In this document: positions 9,470 to 18,267 of the stretch, one piece after another | Layout: each line of letters starts with the position of its first letter | How positions within the stretch are numbered: position 1 is the first letter of the stretch | Origin: Aeromonas rivipollensis | GTDB lineage: Bacteria > Pseudomonadota > Gammaproteobacteria > Enterobacterales > Aeromonadaceae | DNA length: 57,303 nucleotides | Assembly (NCBI RefSeq): GCF_010974825.1 | Contig: NZ_JAAILA010000051.1 | Location: 1-57,303, forward strand | Reading direction: 5' to 3' | The notes under the pieces: model-generated | What the model was told of the DNA's origin: nothing | Databases searched by the model: none | What the model saw: only the letters and a program-made list of their open reading frames with translations | Program-made: the position numbers and the translations under genes

Positions 9470-9623
9470 GATGTTTCCTCACCGATTATTGGCACGGCTA
9501 TTTTAAGTTTTAAGGACAAAGCTTCCATTGGAAGTCCCCGAATGGTCGATCACCCCTCGCGGACTGACCGGATTCGACTGCCACCACATTAACAACAAGG
9601 CAATATAGAGGAACAAAAAAAGC

Positions 9624-9650
9624 TAATGTTTAACATCTGGTAAACATTAA
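9624..9650. promoter_or_regulatory. ArcA-like element, inverted repeat
   Basis: A perfect 9-bp inverted repeat TAATGTTTA / TAAACATTA with an 8-base spacer. On the minus strand it also reads as two TGTT(T/A)A elements 11 bases apart, the direct-repeat spacing known for ArcA sites. ArcA activates cydAB in E. coli. Lies about 155 bases upstream of cydA. Assignment is by motif only. Confidence 0.45.
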
Positions 9651-9700
9651 CTGCAGTTCTATTCTCGCCTATAATGATGGCTGTTTTATATCATCTTTAT

Positions 9701-9714
9701 TTGATTGAAATCAA
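9701..9714. promoter_or_regulatory. FNR-type box 1
   Basis: TTGATTGAAATCAA is a perfect match to the FNR consensus TTGAT-N4-ATCAA. It lies 232 bases upstream of the cydA start. In E. coli FNR represses cydAB under full anaerobiosis, so this site is a plausible repressor site, but the distance is large. Confidence 0.65.
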
Positions 9715-9814
9715 TGTAAACCCATCATCAATACATGCCTTTTCAAGGCAACTTACAAGCCGTTCCCCATTAATTTTGGGAGCTTGCTCACAAAAAACAT
9801 TAAACCGTAAATAC

Positions 9815-9828
9815 TTGATTTAAATCAA
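9815..9828. promoter_or_regulatory. FNR-type box 2
   Basis: TTGATTTAAATCAA, again a perfect TTGAT-N4-ATCAA palindrome, 114 bases from the first box. It is about 250 bases upstream of the predicted start of the rightward small transcript and 346 bases upstream of cydA. Which unit it serves cannot be told from sequence. Confidence 0.6.
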
Positions 9829-10031
9829 TTTTAACTCTCGTCAAAATAGTTTCAATTCTGTTAATCAAATAGACGAGATGAGCAGGCTCACCCTTATCAA
9901 TCCGGTATTTCAAGAATGATGCAGGCCATCATGAAATCAATTTAAAACCAGCAAAAACACATGTTTATGCGGATTGACTCGCCTCGCAAATTCATTAATT
10001 TATCTAATCCGAAACACATAGATTTTCTTGT

Positions 10032-10060
10032 TTGTCCGGCCCGGCAAGAGCTCCTACAAT
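10032..10060 (+). promoter_or_regulatory. Predicted sigma-70 promoter of a small transcript
   Basis: A -35 element TTGTCC (10032-10037), 17-base spacer and -10 element TACAAT (10055-10060). Transcription would start near 10067 and end at the terminator at 10352, giving an RNA of about 285 nt. Confidence 0.55.
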
Positions 10061-10160
10061 GCGCCTCGCAGTGAGGGCACACCTCTGGATACAGGCCGGT
10101 CATTCCGGGTTCCCGGTACGTATTCGATGAACATTTCGAACCTGTTTGTTGGGATTAATG

Positions 10161-10238
10161 ATGAAAAAGTTTGTTGCCAAGACCATCCGTTACTACAAGC
10201 TTTCGTTCGTTCAACTCTATCAAATGAACCGACTCTGA
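10161..10238 (+). CDS. Candidate 25-residue small basic protein
   Basis: I do not recognise this gene. A 25-codon ORF starting ATG at 10161 (or an ATG three bases earlier) and ending TGA at 10238. The peptide begins MKKFVAKTIRYYK and ends LYQMNRL. It is strongly basic (six Lys/Arg, no acidic residue) and rich in aromatics, so it could form an amphipathic, membrane-associating helix. GGGAT lies just upstream. A good promoter and a strong terminator bracket it, which is the main reason to take it seriously. About 85 bases of 3' UTR remain, so the RNA itself may be the product or may act as well. Confidence 0.5.
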   Translation: MKKFVAKTIRYYKLSFVQLYQMNRL

Positions 10239-10322
10239 GGCCTCGCGACGGCTCCTTTGTGTTTTCCCGACCGGTCTGCAGACGCACTCACTGTCTGTGA
10301 ACATCCATCCTGAATTGTCTTT

Positions 10323-10352
10323 GCCCACCGCATCCGCCGTGGGCTTTTTTTT
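10323..10352 (+). terminator. Rho-independent terminator of the small transcript
   Basis: GCCCAC / GTGGGC stem with a 10-base loop followed by eight T residues on the plus strand. There is no other plus-strand gene upstream for it to serve. Confidence 0.8.
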
Positions 10353-10360
10353 GCCCGGAC

Positions 10361-10386
10361 AATAAAAAACCGCCCTTGGGGGCGGT
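10361..10386 (-). terminator. ruvB terminator
   Basis: On the minus strand ACCGCCC / GGGCGGT closes a four-base loop and is followed by TTTTTATT. It lies about 20 bases past the ruvB stop. Confidence 0.85.
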
Positions 10387-10406
10387 TTGTCGTTCAAAGG
10401 CTGCTT

Positions 10407-11417
10407 TTACTGCTCATCTGGCCGTTGCAGGCCAAAGTGCGCATAAGCTCTCGGTGTCGCGATCCGCCCTCTGGGTGTACGTTGCAGATAGCCTTGCTGG
10501 ATCAGATAAGGCTCCAGCACGTCCTCTATGGTGTCCTTCTCTTCCCCTATGGCGGCGGCCAGGTTGTCGAGCCCCACGGGGCCCCCCATAAACTTGTCGA
10601 TGACGGCCAACAATAGCTTGCGGTCCATGAAGTCGAACCCCTCGTTGTCCACATCCAGCATGTCCATGGCACGGGCCGCTATGGGTCCATCAATGCGGCC
10701 ATCGGATTTCACCTGGGCGAAATCCCGCACCCGTCTTAACAGACGGTTAGCAATCCGCGGGGTCCCCCGGGAGCGGCGAGCCACCTCCAGCGCACCGTCC
10801 CCCGACATGTCGAGCCCGAGGCAGCGGGCGCTGCGGGAGACGATGTCGGTGAGATCCTTGACGTTGTAGAACTCGAGACGTTGGACGATCCCGAAACGGT
10901 CACGCAGGGGGCTGGTCAGGGAGCCAGCCCGGGTGGTGGCCCCGATCAGGGTGAAGGGAGGCAGATCGAGCTTGATGGAGCGGGCGGCAGGCCCCTCTCC
11001 TATCATGATGTCGAGCTGGTAATCCTCCATGGCCGGATAGAGCACCTCCTCCACCACAGGGCTGAGACGGTGGATCTCGTCGATGAAGAGCACATCGTTC
11101 GGTTCGAGGTTGGTGAGCAGCGCGGCGAGATCCCCCGCCTTCTCCAGCACGGGGCCCGAGGTAGTCTTGATGTTGACCCCCATCTCGTTGGCCACTATGT
11201 TGGCCAGCGTGGTCTTGCCGAGCCCGGGCGGGCCGAAGATCAGCAGATGATCGAGGGCCTCACCGCGCTGGCGGGCGGCCTCGATGAAGATCTCCATCTG
11301 GTCGCAGACATGATCCTGCCCGGTGTAATCCGCCAGCTTCTTGGGCCGGATGGCCCTGTCGATGACCTCGTCCTCGCGGGCGGCACCGGCCGAGATGAGA
11401 CGATCCGCTTCAATCAT
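10407..11417 (-). CDS. ruvB: Holliday junction branch migration ATPase RuvB
   Basis: AAA+ hexameric motor that drives branch migration of Holliday junctions with RuvA. 336 residues. Walker [10 protein letters not shown] near residue 62, Walker B DEIH near residue 113, sensor GATTRAGSL and arginine-finger segment SPLRDRFG near residues 165-175, then a winged-helix domain at the C-terminus ([14 protein letters not shown]). Follows ruvA by 75 bases and shares its SOS promoter. Confidence 0.98.
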   Translation of the reverse strand: MIEADRLISAGAAREDEVIDRAIRPKKLADYTGQDHVCDQMEIFIEAARQRGEALDHLLIFGPPGLGKTTLANIVANEMGVNIKTTSGPVLEKAGDLAALLTNLEPNDVLFIDEIHRLSPVVEEVLYPAMEDYQLDIMIGEGPAARSIKLDLPPFTLIGATTRAGSLTSPLRDRFGIVQRLEFYNVKDLTDIVSRSARCLGLDMSGDGALEVARRSRGTPRIANRLLRRVRDFAQVKSDGRIDGPIAARAMDMLDVDNEGFDFMDRKLLLAVIDKFMGGPVGLDNLAAAIGEEKDTIEDVLEPYLIQQGYLQRTPRGRIATPRAYAHFGLQRPDEQ

Positions 11418-11492
11418 GCACTACCTCACGCTCTGCATCCCCGTGGTCACAGTAGAGTGACCCGGGATGGTCCGCTTGCTTCATTGTCATCC

Positions 11493-12107
11493 TCACACCA
11501 GGCTGCGCAGGGATTCACGGATGATGGCTTCCACCGACATGCCCTCGCTGGCCACCTTGGCCACGATCTGGCTCGCCTGCTGCGGCTTGTAACCGAGCGC
11601 CACCAGGGCGCTGGCTGCCTCTTCACTGGCATCGGGGGCGCGCAGCTGGCTCTCCTGGGCGGGCAGGCTGATGGCGGCAGGGGAGAAGAGATCGTGACTG
11701 ACCCAACCCTTGAGGCGGTCCTTCATCTCCACCACCAGCCGCTCGGCGGTCTTCTTGCCCACGCCGGGCAGCTTGACCAGAGAACTTATCTCCTCGCGCT
11801 CGACGCTCATCACGAACTGGGTGGCCGTCATGCCGGAGAGGATGGCCAGCGCCAGTTTGGGGCCGACCCCGTTGGTCTTGATCAGCTCGCGAAACAGCGC
11901 CCGCTCCTGCTTGTGGTTGAAGCCATAGAGCAGCTGGGCATCTTCGCGCACCACGAAGTGGGTGTGAATGACAGCTTCCTTCCCGAGCTCGGGCAGATCA
12001 TAGAAGCAGCTCATGGGCATGTGCACTTCATAACCCAGGCCCCCTACTTCGATCAGCACCTCAGGGGGTTGTTTCTCGATGATGACGCCTCTCAAGCGAC
12101 CGATCAT
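11493..12107 (-). CDS. ruvA: Holliday junction binding protein RuvA
   Basis: Tetrameric junction-binding partner of RuvB. 204 residues, the family length. OB-fold domain at the N-terminus ([20 protein letters not shown]), tandem helix-hairpin-helix motifs ([32 protein letters not shown]) and a C-terminal RuvB-contacting domain ([17 protein letters not shown]). The ATG at 12107 is chosen because the conserved N-terminus begins there; the open frame continues upstream but is not conserved RuvA sequence. ruvC is not adjacent. Confidence 0.97.
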   Translation of the reverse strand: MIGRLRGVIIEKQPPEVLIEVGGLGYEVHMPMSCFYDLPELGKEAVIHTHFVVREDAQLLYGFNHKQERALFRELIKTNGVGPKLALAILSGMTATQFVMSVEREEISSLVKLPGVGKKTAERLVVEMKDRLKGWVSHDLFSPAAISLPAQESQLRAPDASEEAASALVALGYKPQQASQIVAKVASEGMSVEAIIRESLRSLV

Positions 12108-12162
12108 GTTCTCTTCCTCGCCACGCAGACTCTTGCAAATTGGGTCATAGCATAAAGAATAA

Positions 12163-12178
12163 CTGGATAAGTATCCAG
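12163..12178 (-). promoter_or_regulatory. LexA (SOS) box of ruvAB
   Basis: CTGGATAAGTATCCAG fits CTG-N10-CAG and closely resembles the known E. coli ruvA LexA box. It lies 56 bases upstream of the ruvA ATG. This supports DNA-damage induction of ruvAB. Confidence 0.85.
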
Positions 12179-12332
12179 CATAGGGCCATGGAGGACAGCA
12201 AGGGAGGCTGCCTACCCTGATACTCTCTGCGCAGATATGGGCAGTCACTTTATTTTCCACCGGGAATGGCGCATCTTGGCCATTGAGCGAACACTCAGTG
12301 GGCTTGTTCGGAACCATGGAAGGTCCTGCATC

Positions 12333-14342
12333 ATGAAAATTGTCACGACATCGAATCTTGGGCTCACTATCTTGCTCGGCTGCACACTGGGCATGGGGGT
12401 GATCGGCTGGTATGGCAGCCAGCGGCTGGCCGATTTGCTCTCCTATGTGCTGGGTGCAGCCTGGCAAACGGCCGATGGCGCCATGGAGGGATCCATCGAG
12501 CTGGGCAATCAGTCGCTCTATATCCAGAAAATGCTCAGAGGCATGCCCCTTGACGAGCCCGAGCTGCAACGGGCCAAGCGTGCGGCCACCGACGCCTTGC
12601 AACGGGTGGAGCAAGGCAAGCTCATCGATGCGGCGGCGATCACGACCCTGAAACAGCAGGAAAAGGCCTATCAGCAACAGCAGGAGATACTGCTGACGCT
12701 CTACCGCACCTTCACGGGGATCGATCAGGCGCTACGCGCCAGCTCGGAGCGCATGTCCCGCCTCTCCACCCAGCTGGAAGTGGTCGGCGATGGCGCAGTC
12801 GAGAGCCTCACCCAGTCACCGGATCAGGCCATCAGCTGGAACGGTGGCCTCGCCACCCGCTGGCATGCCGCCGACGGCGGCATGGAGGCCAACATCGGCT
12901 TCCTGCGCCGGCTCTATGCCCTGGAGAAGATGCAGAGCGAAGGCCCTACTCCCGCCATCCAGACAGAACTGGCGGAGGCCAGCCGCTTCTACCAGGAGGC
13001 GGTCGACGGCATGCTGGCAACCGGTTTGTTCGATGTGCCCGGTGAGGGGGAGTTTGCCGGCCAGTCGCTCTCCACCCAGTATCGTGCCCTGCTGGCCGAA
13101 AACAGTCGCCTGACCCGTGAATGGATCTCGGCCCTGACCGATTACCAGAGCCAGCTGGTGCGGTACGAGAGCAGCGCCCAACCGCTCAAGCAGGTACTGG
13201 TGGAGGTCGAGGCCAAGGGGGATGCCACGGTCGAGGATCAGGTAAACCAGCTCAATACCATCATCGGCCAGACCAGGAACCTGATCCTGGGTGGCCTGAT
13301 ACTGAGCCTGCTGATCGTCGCCCTCTGCGGTTTCTGGCTGGTTCGCACCATAGTCAGGCCCCTGCTGCGGGTTGATCAGCGCATGCAGGACATAGCCGCC
13401 GGAGAGGGCGATCTCAACGCGCGGATCAATCTCAAGCGGGACGATGAGATAGGTTCGCTGGCGGGCAGCGTGGACCGCTTCATCGGGAAGCTGCAAAAGA
13501 TGATCAGCTCCACCATGGATAACAACCAGCACATCAGCGACCACGTGCACACCTCGGTCAACCGAGTCGAGGCCATCAGCCAGAGCAGCCGTCAAACCGC
13601 CAAGCATGCCCAGGCGCTACACCATGACAGCGAGCAGATGGTGCGGGTCGCCACCTCCATCTCTGACAACTGCGGCCTGGCCGCGCACAATGCCAACGAG
13701 GTCCGCCAGCTCACCGCAGAAAGCAGTCAGTACGTGACCTCCGCCAGCAACGGCATGCAGCGCGTGGTGGTGGAAGTGGGCGAGTGCGCCACCGCCATCA
13801 ATGCCCTCAAGGAGCAGGCTGGCCAGATTGGCCAGATCATCTCCACCATCAGCAACATCTCGGAGCAAACCAACCTGCTGGCCCTCAACGCCGCCATCGA
13901 AGCCGCCCGGGCTGGTGAGATGGGTCGCGGTTTTGCCGTGGTGGCCGACGAGGTGCGCACCCTGGCCAACCGCACCGCCGCCTCCAGCGCCGAGATAACC
14001 GAGGTGATCAGCAGCATCCAGCAGCAGACCGAGCAGGCCTATCTGATGATGCAACGCAACCTGAAAACCGTGGAATCAGGCATGGCGGATTCCGACAACA
14101 CCAAGCAGATCCTGTTCAAGGTAGAGGAGGCCATCGACCAGCTAGCCGACATGGTGCAACAGGTAGCGGATGCCACCAGCCAGCTCTCCCACACCCTTAG
14201 CCACACCACCGACAAGGTCTCGGACATCAGCCTGCAGGCCCAGACCGGTGAGCAGGAGGCGCAGGAGTGCCTGCAGCTCGCCTCCTCCCTCCATCAGGCC
14301 AGCTTGCAGCAGCAGCGACTGCTGTCGCAGTTTCGGGTCTAG
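12333..14342 (+). CDS. Methyl-accepting chemotaxis protein
   Basis: Transmembrane chemoreceptor, 669 residues. A first membrane helix near residues 7-27 ([20 protein letters not shown]), a long mostly helical periplasmic domain of about 270 residues, a second helix near residues 315-337 ([20 protein letters not shown]) and a HAMP domain ending in [18 protein letters not shown]. The cytoplasmic hairpin carries the core [21 protein letters not shown]. There is no NWETF-type pentapeptide. The ligand is not predictable. I start at the ATG at 12333 (AAGG nine bases upstream). Monocistronic, with its own terminator. Confidence 0.92.
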   Translation: MKIVTTSNLGLTILLGCTLGMGVIGWYGSQRLADLLSYVLGAAWQTADGAMEGSIELGNQSLYIQKMLRGMPLDEPELQRAKRAATDALQRVEQGKLIDAAAITTLKQQEKAYQQQQEILLTLYRTFTGIDQALRASSERMSRLSTQLEVVGDGAVESLTQSPDQAISWNGGLATRWHAADGGMEANIGFLRRLYALEKMQSEGPTPAIQTELAEASRFYQEAVDGMLATGLFDVPGEGEFAGQSLSTQYRALLAENSRLTREWISALTDYQSQLVRYESSAQPLKQVLVEVEAKGDATVEDQVNQLNTIIGQTRNLILGGLILSLLIVALCGFWLVRTIVRPLLRVDQRMQDIAAGEGDLNARINLKRDDEIGSLAGSVDRFIGKLQKMISSTMDNNQHISDHVHTSVNRVEAISQSSRQTAKHAQALHHDSEQMVRVATSISDNCGLAAHNANEVRQLTAESSQYVTSASNGMQRVVVEVGECATAINALKEQAGQIGQIISTISNISEQTNLLALNAAIEAARAGEMGRGFAVVADEVRTLANRTAASSAEITEVISSIQQQTEQAYLMMQRNLKTVESGMADSDNTKQILFKVEEAIDQLADMVQQVADATSQLSHTLSHTTDKVSDISLQAQTGEQEAQECLQLASSLHQASLQQQRLLSQFRV

Positions 14343-14345
14343 CGC

Positions 14346-14370
14346 AGGCGGGGGCCTGCCCCCGCTTTCT
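14346..14370 (+). terminator. Terminator after the chemoreceptor gene
   Basis: GCGGGGGC / GCCCCCGC stem with a two-base loop followed by TTTCT, starting six bases after the stop codon. Confidence 0.7.
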
Positions 14371-14475
14371 CCCGCTGTGCAAATTTAGCCCTTGGGCAGC
14401 AACGCCCGGCCTGTTAAAATTCCGCACTTGAAATTTTCCAGGGCCCCGCGCCCGTTCTAGCTAAGGTCTACCGCG

Positions 14476-16200
14476 ATGCGTACCAGCCAATATCTGCTTT
14501 CCACTCTCAAGGAAACCCCCTCCGACGCTGAAGTCATCAGCCACCAGCTGATGCTGCGTGCCGGGATGATCCGTAAACTGGCCTCCGGCATGTACGCCTG
14601 GCTGCCAACCGGTCTGCGGGTACTGAAAAAGATCGAGAACATTGTTCGCGAAGAGATGAACAATGCTGGTGCCATCGAAGTCTCCATGCCGGTGGTGCAA
14701 CCCGCCGAGCTGTGGCAGGAGTCCGGCCGCTGGGATGACTACGGTCCCGAGCTGTGCCGCCTGACCGACCGCCACAACCGCCCCTTCGTGCTGGGCCCGA
14801 CCCACGAAGAGGTGATCACCGCCCTGGTCCGTTACGAAGTGAACAGCTACAAGCAGCTGCCGCTCAACCTCTACCAGATCCAGACCAAGTTCCGTGACGA
14901 GGTGCGTCCCCGTTTCGGCGTGATGCGCGGCCGCGAGTTCCTGATGAAGGATGCCTACTCCTTCCACATCGACAAGGCCTCGCTGATCGAGACCTACGAG
15001 AAGATGCACGCCGCCTACTGCGCCGCCTTCACCCGCATGGGTCTGAACTTCCGTCCGGTGCAGGCCGATACCGGCTCCATCGGCGGTACTGGCTCCCACG
15101 AATTCCAGGTGCTGGCCGAGAGCGGTGAAGACTTGATCGCCTTCTCCGACAGCTCCGACTACGCCGCCAACATAGAGATGGCCGAAGCCCTGGCGCCGGC
15201 TGGCGAGCGCGCTGCAGCAACCAAAGCTCTGACCAAGGTCGCCACCCCGGCCGTCCATACCATAGACGAAGTGGCCGCCTTCCTGAGCGTGGCCCCGACC
15301 GCCATCGCCAAGACCCTGCTGGTACTGGCGGAAACGGACGAGCACGGCAAGCAGGCCGTCATCGCCCTGGTGCTGCGTGGCGACCACGAGCTGAACGAAA
15401 TCAAGGCCGAGAAGCTTCCGGGTGTTGCCAACCCGCTGACCTTCGCCAACGACGAGCAGATCAAGGCTGCCGCCGGTTGCGATGCAGGCTCCATAGGCCC
15501 GGTCGGCTTTGCCGGTCGCATCATAGTCGATCGCAGCGCTGCCCAGCTGAGCGATTTTGTCTGCGGCGCCAACGAGACCGGCTTCCACCTGACAGGTGCC
15601 AACTGGGATCGCGACATCGCCACTTATGAAGTGGCCGACCTGCGCAACGTGGTGGAAGGCGACCCCAGCCCCTGCGGTCAGGGCAAGCTGCTGCTCAAGC
15701 GCGGCATCGAAGTGGGCCACATCTTCCAGCTGGGTACCAAGTACTCCGAAGCCATGAAGGCCAGCGTGCTGAACGAGGGCGGCAAGTCCGTCACCATGGA
15801 GATGGGTTGCTACGGCATAGGTGTGTCCCGTCTGGTGGCGGCCGCCATCGAGCAGAACAACGACCAGTACGGCATCATCTGGCCGGAAGCCATAGCCCCG
15901 TTCGAAGTGGCCATAGTGCCGATGAACATGCACAAGTCCGAGCGCGTCGCCGAGCAGGCACAGCAGTTCTACGCAGAGCTGAAAGCCGCCGGTGTGGACG
16001 TCTTGTTCGACGACCGTAAAGAGCGCCCGGGCGTGATGTTCGCCGACATGGAGCTGATCGGTATCCCGCACGCCATCGTCATCGGCGACCGGGGTCTGGA
16101 CAACGGCGTGGTGGAGTACAAGTGCCGCCGCACCGGCGAGAAGCAGGAAGTGGCCATTGGCGAGATTATCGCCATGCTCAAGGCCAAGCTGGGTCGCTAA
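14476..16200 (+). CDS. proS: Proline--tRNA ligase
   Basis: Class II aminoacyl-tRNA synthetase that charges tRNA-Pro. 574 residues, the bacterial-type length with the inserted editing domain. Class II motifs include [15 protein letters not shown] and [15 protein letters not shown], with motif 2 around [22 protein letters not shown]. The INS editing domain (about residues 225-405) lies before motif 3 ([18 protein letters not shown]). The anticodon-binding domain is at the C-terminus. Its last 40 or so codons are duplicated about 1.2 kb downstream. Confidence 0.98.
   Translation: MRTSQYLLSTLKETPSDAEVISHQLMLRAGMIRKLASGMYAWLPTGLRVLKKIENIVREEMNNAGAIEVSMPVVQPAELWQESGRWDDYGPELCRLTDRHNRPFVLGPTHEEVITALVRYEVNSYKQLPLNLYQIQTKFRDEVRPRFGVMRGREFLMKDAYSFHIDKASLIETYEKMHAAYCAAFTRMGLNFRPVQADTGSIGGTGSHEFQVLAESGEDLIAFSDSSDYAANIEMAEALAPAGERAAATKALTKVATPAVHTIDEVAAFLSVAPTAIAKTLLVLAETDEHGKQAVIALVLRGDHELNEIKAEKLPGVANPLTFANDEQIKAAAGCDAGSIGPVGFAGRIIVDRSAAQLSDFVCGANETGFHLTGANWDRDIATYEVADLRNVVEGDPSPCGQGKLLLKRGIEVGHIFQLGTKYSEAMKASVLNEGGKSVTMEMGCYGIGVSRLVAAAIEQNNDQYGIIWPEAIAPFEVAIVPMNMHKSERVAEQAQQFYAELKAAGVDVLFDDRKERPGVMFADMELIGIPHAIVIGDRGLDNGVVEYKCRRTGEKQEVAIGEIIAMLKAKLGR
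16079..16200 (+). repeat. proS 3' end, proximal copy of direct repeat
   Basis: This segment, from ATCGGCGACCGGGG to the proS stop, recurs at 17307-17428 in the same orientation with a small number of substitutions. The encoded C-terminal residues differ at two places only (DNGVV versus DNRVV; VAIGE versus VAIKE). The two copies bracket the exonuclease gene. Confidence 0.9.
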
Positions 16201-16232
16201 TAGCGCCTGCTAATTCTGCTTTTCGTTTTCGA

Positions 16233-16273
16233 TAAAAAGGCCCCGGGTGTGAATTGCACTCGGGGCTTTTTAT
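16233..16273 (+). terminator. proS terminator
   Basis: AAAAAGGCCCCG / CGGGGCTTTTT inverted repeat around a 15-base loop, 30 bases after the proS stop; works as a plus-strand terminator. Confidence 0.8.
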
Positions 16274-16395
16274 ATGTTGCCTGTCTCTGCTGCTCATCAC
16301 AAAAGCAAGGGGCCAGCAGCATCTCGATATTGCGCTGTACATGAAGTAGCAGATTTTCTAGACTGACGTTCTTTATCCAGATTGCCCGAGAGATT

Positions 16396-17025
16396 ATGTC
16401 CACTGCCTTAGCCAATACCGTCGTCGTGCTCGATTTCGAGACTACCGGGCTCTCACCAGGACAAGGTGATAGAGCGATCGAAATTGGCGCCGTCCGGATT
16501 GAAAACGGCCACATCAGTGAACGTTTTTCGGCGTTGATGAATCCTGGCTTTAACGTAAGCAGCTTTATTGAGCAATATACCGGGATCAGCAATGCCATGC
16601 TGAAACAGGCGCCACCTTGCTGCGAGGTGATGGCGGACTTCGTCGAGTTTATCGGTGATGATAATCTGGTTGCCCATAATGCCTCCTTCGACAAGCGCTT
16701 TCTGGATGCTGAAATAGAGCGACTGTCGGCGCACTATCCTGGGCAGTTCGCCTGCTCCTTGCTGCTGTCGAGACGGTTATTCCCCGAGGCGCCGAACCAT
16801 AAGTTGGCTACCTTGGTGCAATACCAGAATTTACCCAATGACGGGGTATTTCACCGCGCCTTGGCCGATGCCGAAGTGACGGCGCATCTGTGGCTCGCTC
16901 TGTTAAAGGAATTAGAGTGCCGGCATGGCATTTTCAACCCTGATTTTGAATTGCTGCTAACCCTTGGCAAAAAATCAAAGCATGCAGTTCAGTCTTTCCT
17001 GCAGGGATATGCGACTAAAAAATGA
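16396..17025 (+). CDS. DEDDh 3'-5' exonuclease, DnaQ-like
   Basis: Predicted 3'-5' exonuclease of the DNA polymerase III epsilon family. 209 residues. ExoI motif VLDFETTGLSPGQG with the metal-binding Asp and Glu near residues 13-15; ExoII around LVAHNASFDKRFL near residue 92; ExoIII with HRALADAEVTAHL near residue 156 (His and Asp). Too short to be DnaQ, and no polymerase or UvrC/GIY-YIG domain is attached. Its codons are less GC-rich than its neighbours, the flanks are AT-rich, and it lies between two copies of the proS 3' end. Acquisition by transfer is an inference. It might serve in repair, RNA turnover or defence; nothing decides. Confidence 0.85.
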   Translation: MSTALANTVVVLDFETTGLSPGQGDRAIEIGAVRIENGHISERFSALMNPGFNVSSFIEQYTGISNAMLKQAPPCCEVMADFVEFIGDDNLVAHNASFDKRFLDAEIERLSAHYPGQFACSLLLSRRLFPEAPNHKLATLVQYQNLPNDGVFHRALADAEVTAHLWLALLKELECRHGIFNPDFELLLTLGKKSKHAVQSFLQGYATKK

Positions 17026-17306
17026 GTCACTCAGGTACGATTAACCCCTTCCAGAATTTAAATATGATTCCGTATGGGGGCTGGATATACATTTGTTATA
17101 TTCTAAACATTAAACACTGGAGTGGTAAGTTGCGATGGCGCATTATAAAAACAGGTGCTTTGTCATTTCACTCTAAACGTTTATTTTTACACTTTGATAA
17201 TGCCAACCTTAATTAATACATTACAATGCCGGCCTTAAAATATATCAATCATTCCCACATCCCATTGCACAACATATTACCCATATCCCGCTGGCGATGC
17301 CCCAGA
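17026..17306. other. AT-rich gap inside the proS-flanked segment
   Basis: No supported gene. Clearly AT-richer than the rest of the window. One 64-codon open frame begins at 17022, overlapping the exonuclease stop by four bases (ATGA), but its sequence has no protein-like features. From about 17283 short matches to the proS sequence (TATCCCGC) appear before the clear repeat begins. Confidence 0.6.
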
Positions 17307-17428
17307 GCATCGGCGACCGGGGTCTGGACAACCGCGTGGTGGAGTACAAGTGCCGCCGCACCGGCGAGAAACAGGAAGTAGCGATCAAAGAGATTATCGC
17401 CATGCTCAAGGCCAAGCTGGGCCGCTAA
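17307..17428 (+). pseudogene. Duplicated proS C-terminal fragment
   Basis: About 41 codons matching the end of proS, in the same orientation, ending in a TAA at the same place and followed by its own terminator. There is no start or N-terminal part, so it cannot make a synthetase. Either this is the original proS end, left behind when a segment carrying a replacement end inserted, or it is a duplication made by recombination. The substitutions cluster near the end (for example AAG to AAA and GGC to AAA), which points to an allele from a related strain or species rather than a recent copy. Confidence 0.85.
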
Positions 17429-17446
17429 TTACCCCCTTGCCACCAT

Positions 17447-17475
17447 AAAAAAGCGCGCCTGATGGCGCGCTTTTT
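17447..17475. terminator. Bidirectional terminator
   Basis: AAAAAAGCGCGCC / GGCGCGCTTTTT with a four-base loop. T-tracts on both strands let it serve the proS fragment on plus and the dehydrogenase gene on minus. Confidence 0.8.
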
Positions 17476-17521
17476 GTTTCTGCTTTCGTGAACGACGGGA
17501 GCCGGATGGCAGGACACTGCC

Positions 17522-18202
17522 TCAGGCGTTGCGACCGATAAAGAGATCGGTCACGTGGCAGCTGCTTCTCGCCTCCAGTGCATCCAGCATGTAGGCCGCC
17601 GCGTCTTCCGGGGTCATGAAGCTGCTCGGGTCCACATGATCCGAGTTGTCCCAGAATTCGCTGCGGATCCCGCTCGGGTAGAGGTTCACCAGCCGCAGGG
17701 GCGAGCCCTTGAGCTCGGCCCGCAGAGACTCCAGAAAGCCGCGCATCCCCCATTTGGAGGCGCAGTAGAGGCTCTCGTTGGCCTTGCCGGTCTGGGCCGC
17801 GGAGGAAAGCACATTGGCCAGCACCCCGCCTTGTTCGCCGATGAGGCGCACCGTCTGCTGGGCCACCAGTATGGTAGAGACCAGATTGCTCTCCACCACC
17901 CGGCGCACCTGCTCGGCGGTGTAGACACCGACAGGGCCGAATTCCCCGACGCCGGCGCAATGGATCACAAGGGAAGGCAAGCCGCCCCAGGCCACGGCGG
18001 CACCGAAGGCCATCTCCACCTCTTCGTGGTGGGCCAGATCGGCGGCGATGCCGACCACGGCGCTGCCGAGCCGCTGCTCCTGCTCCTGCAACTTGTGATA
18101 ACGGCGCCCCATCATGGAGACCCTATGACCGCGCTCAACCAGTCCGATTGTCAGAGCGCGCCCAAGGCCGGAGCCCGCGCCAGTCACTATGATATGGCCC
18201 AT
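17522..18202 (-). CDS. Short-chain dehydrogenase/reductase
   Basis: NAD(P)-dependent oxidoreductase of the classical SDR family; substrate unknown. 226 residues. Cofactor motif TGAGSGLGRAL near residue 7, an HCAG version of the NNAG motif near residue 82, and the catalytic YCASKWG (Tyr and Lys) near residue 146, preceded by the catalytic Ser segment NVLSSAA. The ATG is preceded by GGAGGAGAG. Similar in size to YdfG/YciK-like enzymes but not assigned further. Single gene on the minus strand. Confidence 0.88.
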   Translation of the reverse strand: MGHIIVTGAGSGLGRALTIGLVERGHRVSMMGRRYHKLQEQEQRLGSAVVGIAADLAHHEEVEMAFGAAVAWGGLPSLVIHCAGVGEFGPVGVYTAEQVRRVVESNLVSTILVAQQTVRLIGEQGGVLANVLSSAAQTGKANESLYCASKWGMRGFLESLRAELKGSPLRLVNLYPSGIRSEFWDNSDHVDPSSFMTPEDAAAYMLDALEARSSCHVTDLFIGRNA

Positions 18203-18267
18203 TATCTCTCCTCCTCACCCTTGCCCGTCAAACACGCCCGGGTGGCGCATCGCCACCCTTCGTCAGA

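Larger units (their letters stand above)
9470..10031. other. AT-rich intergenic region upstream of cydA
   Basis: This 560-base stretch holds no gene I can support. It contains an ArcA-like element, two perfect FNR-type palindromes and several TTGAT/ATCAA half-sites (for example near 9862 and 9935), so it is best read as a long regulatory region serving cydA to the left and possibly the small transcript to the right. Confidence 0.7.

Noticed and set aside
10054..10397. Minus-strand frames of 77 and 80 codons opposite the small transcript
   Set aside because: They cross the promoter and both terminators and show no conserved features.
17022..17216. 64-codon frame overlapping the exonuclease stop by ATGA
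   Set aside because: The overlap is suggestive of coupling, but the AT-rich sequence gives a peptide without protein-like character; kept only as a remark on the gap.
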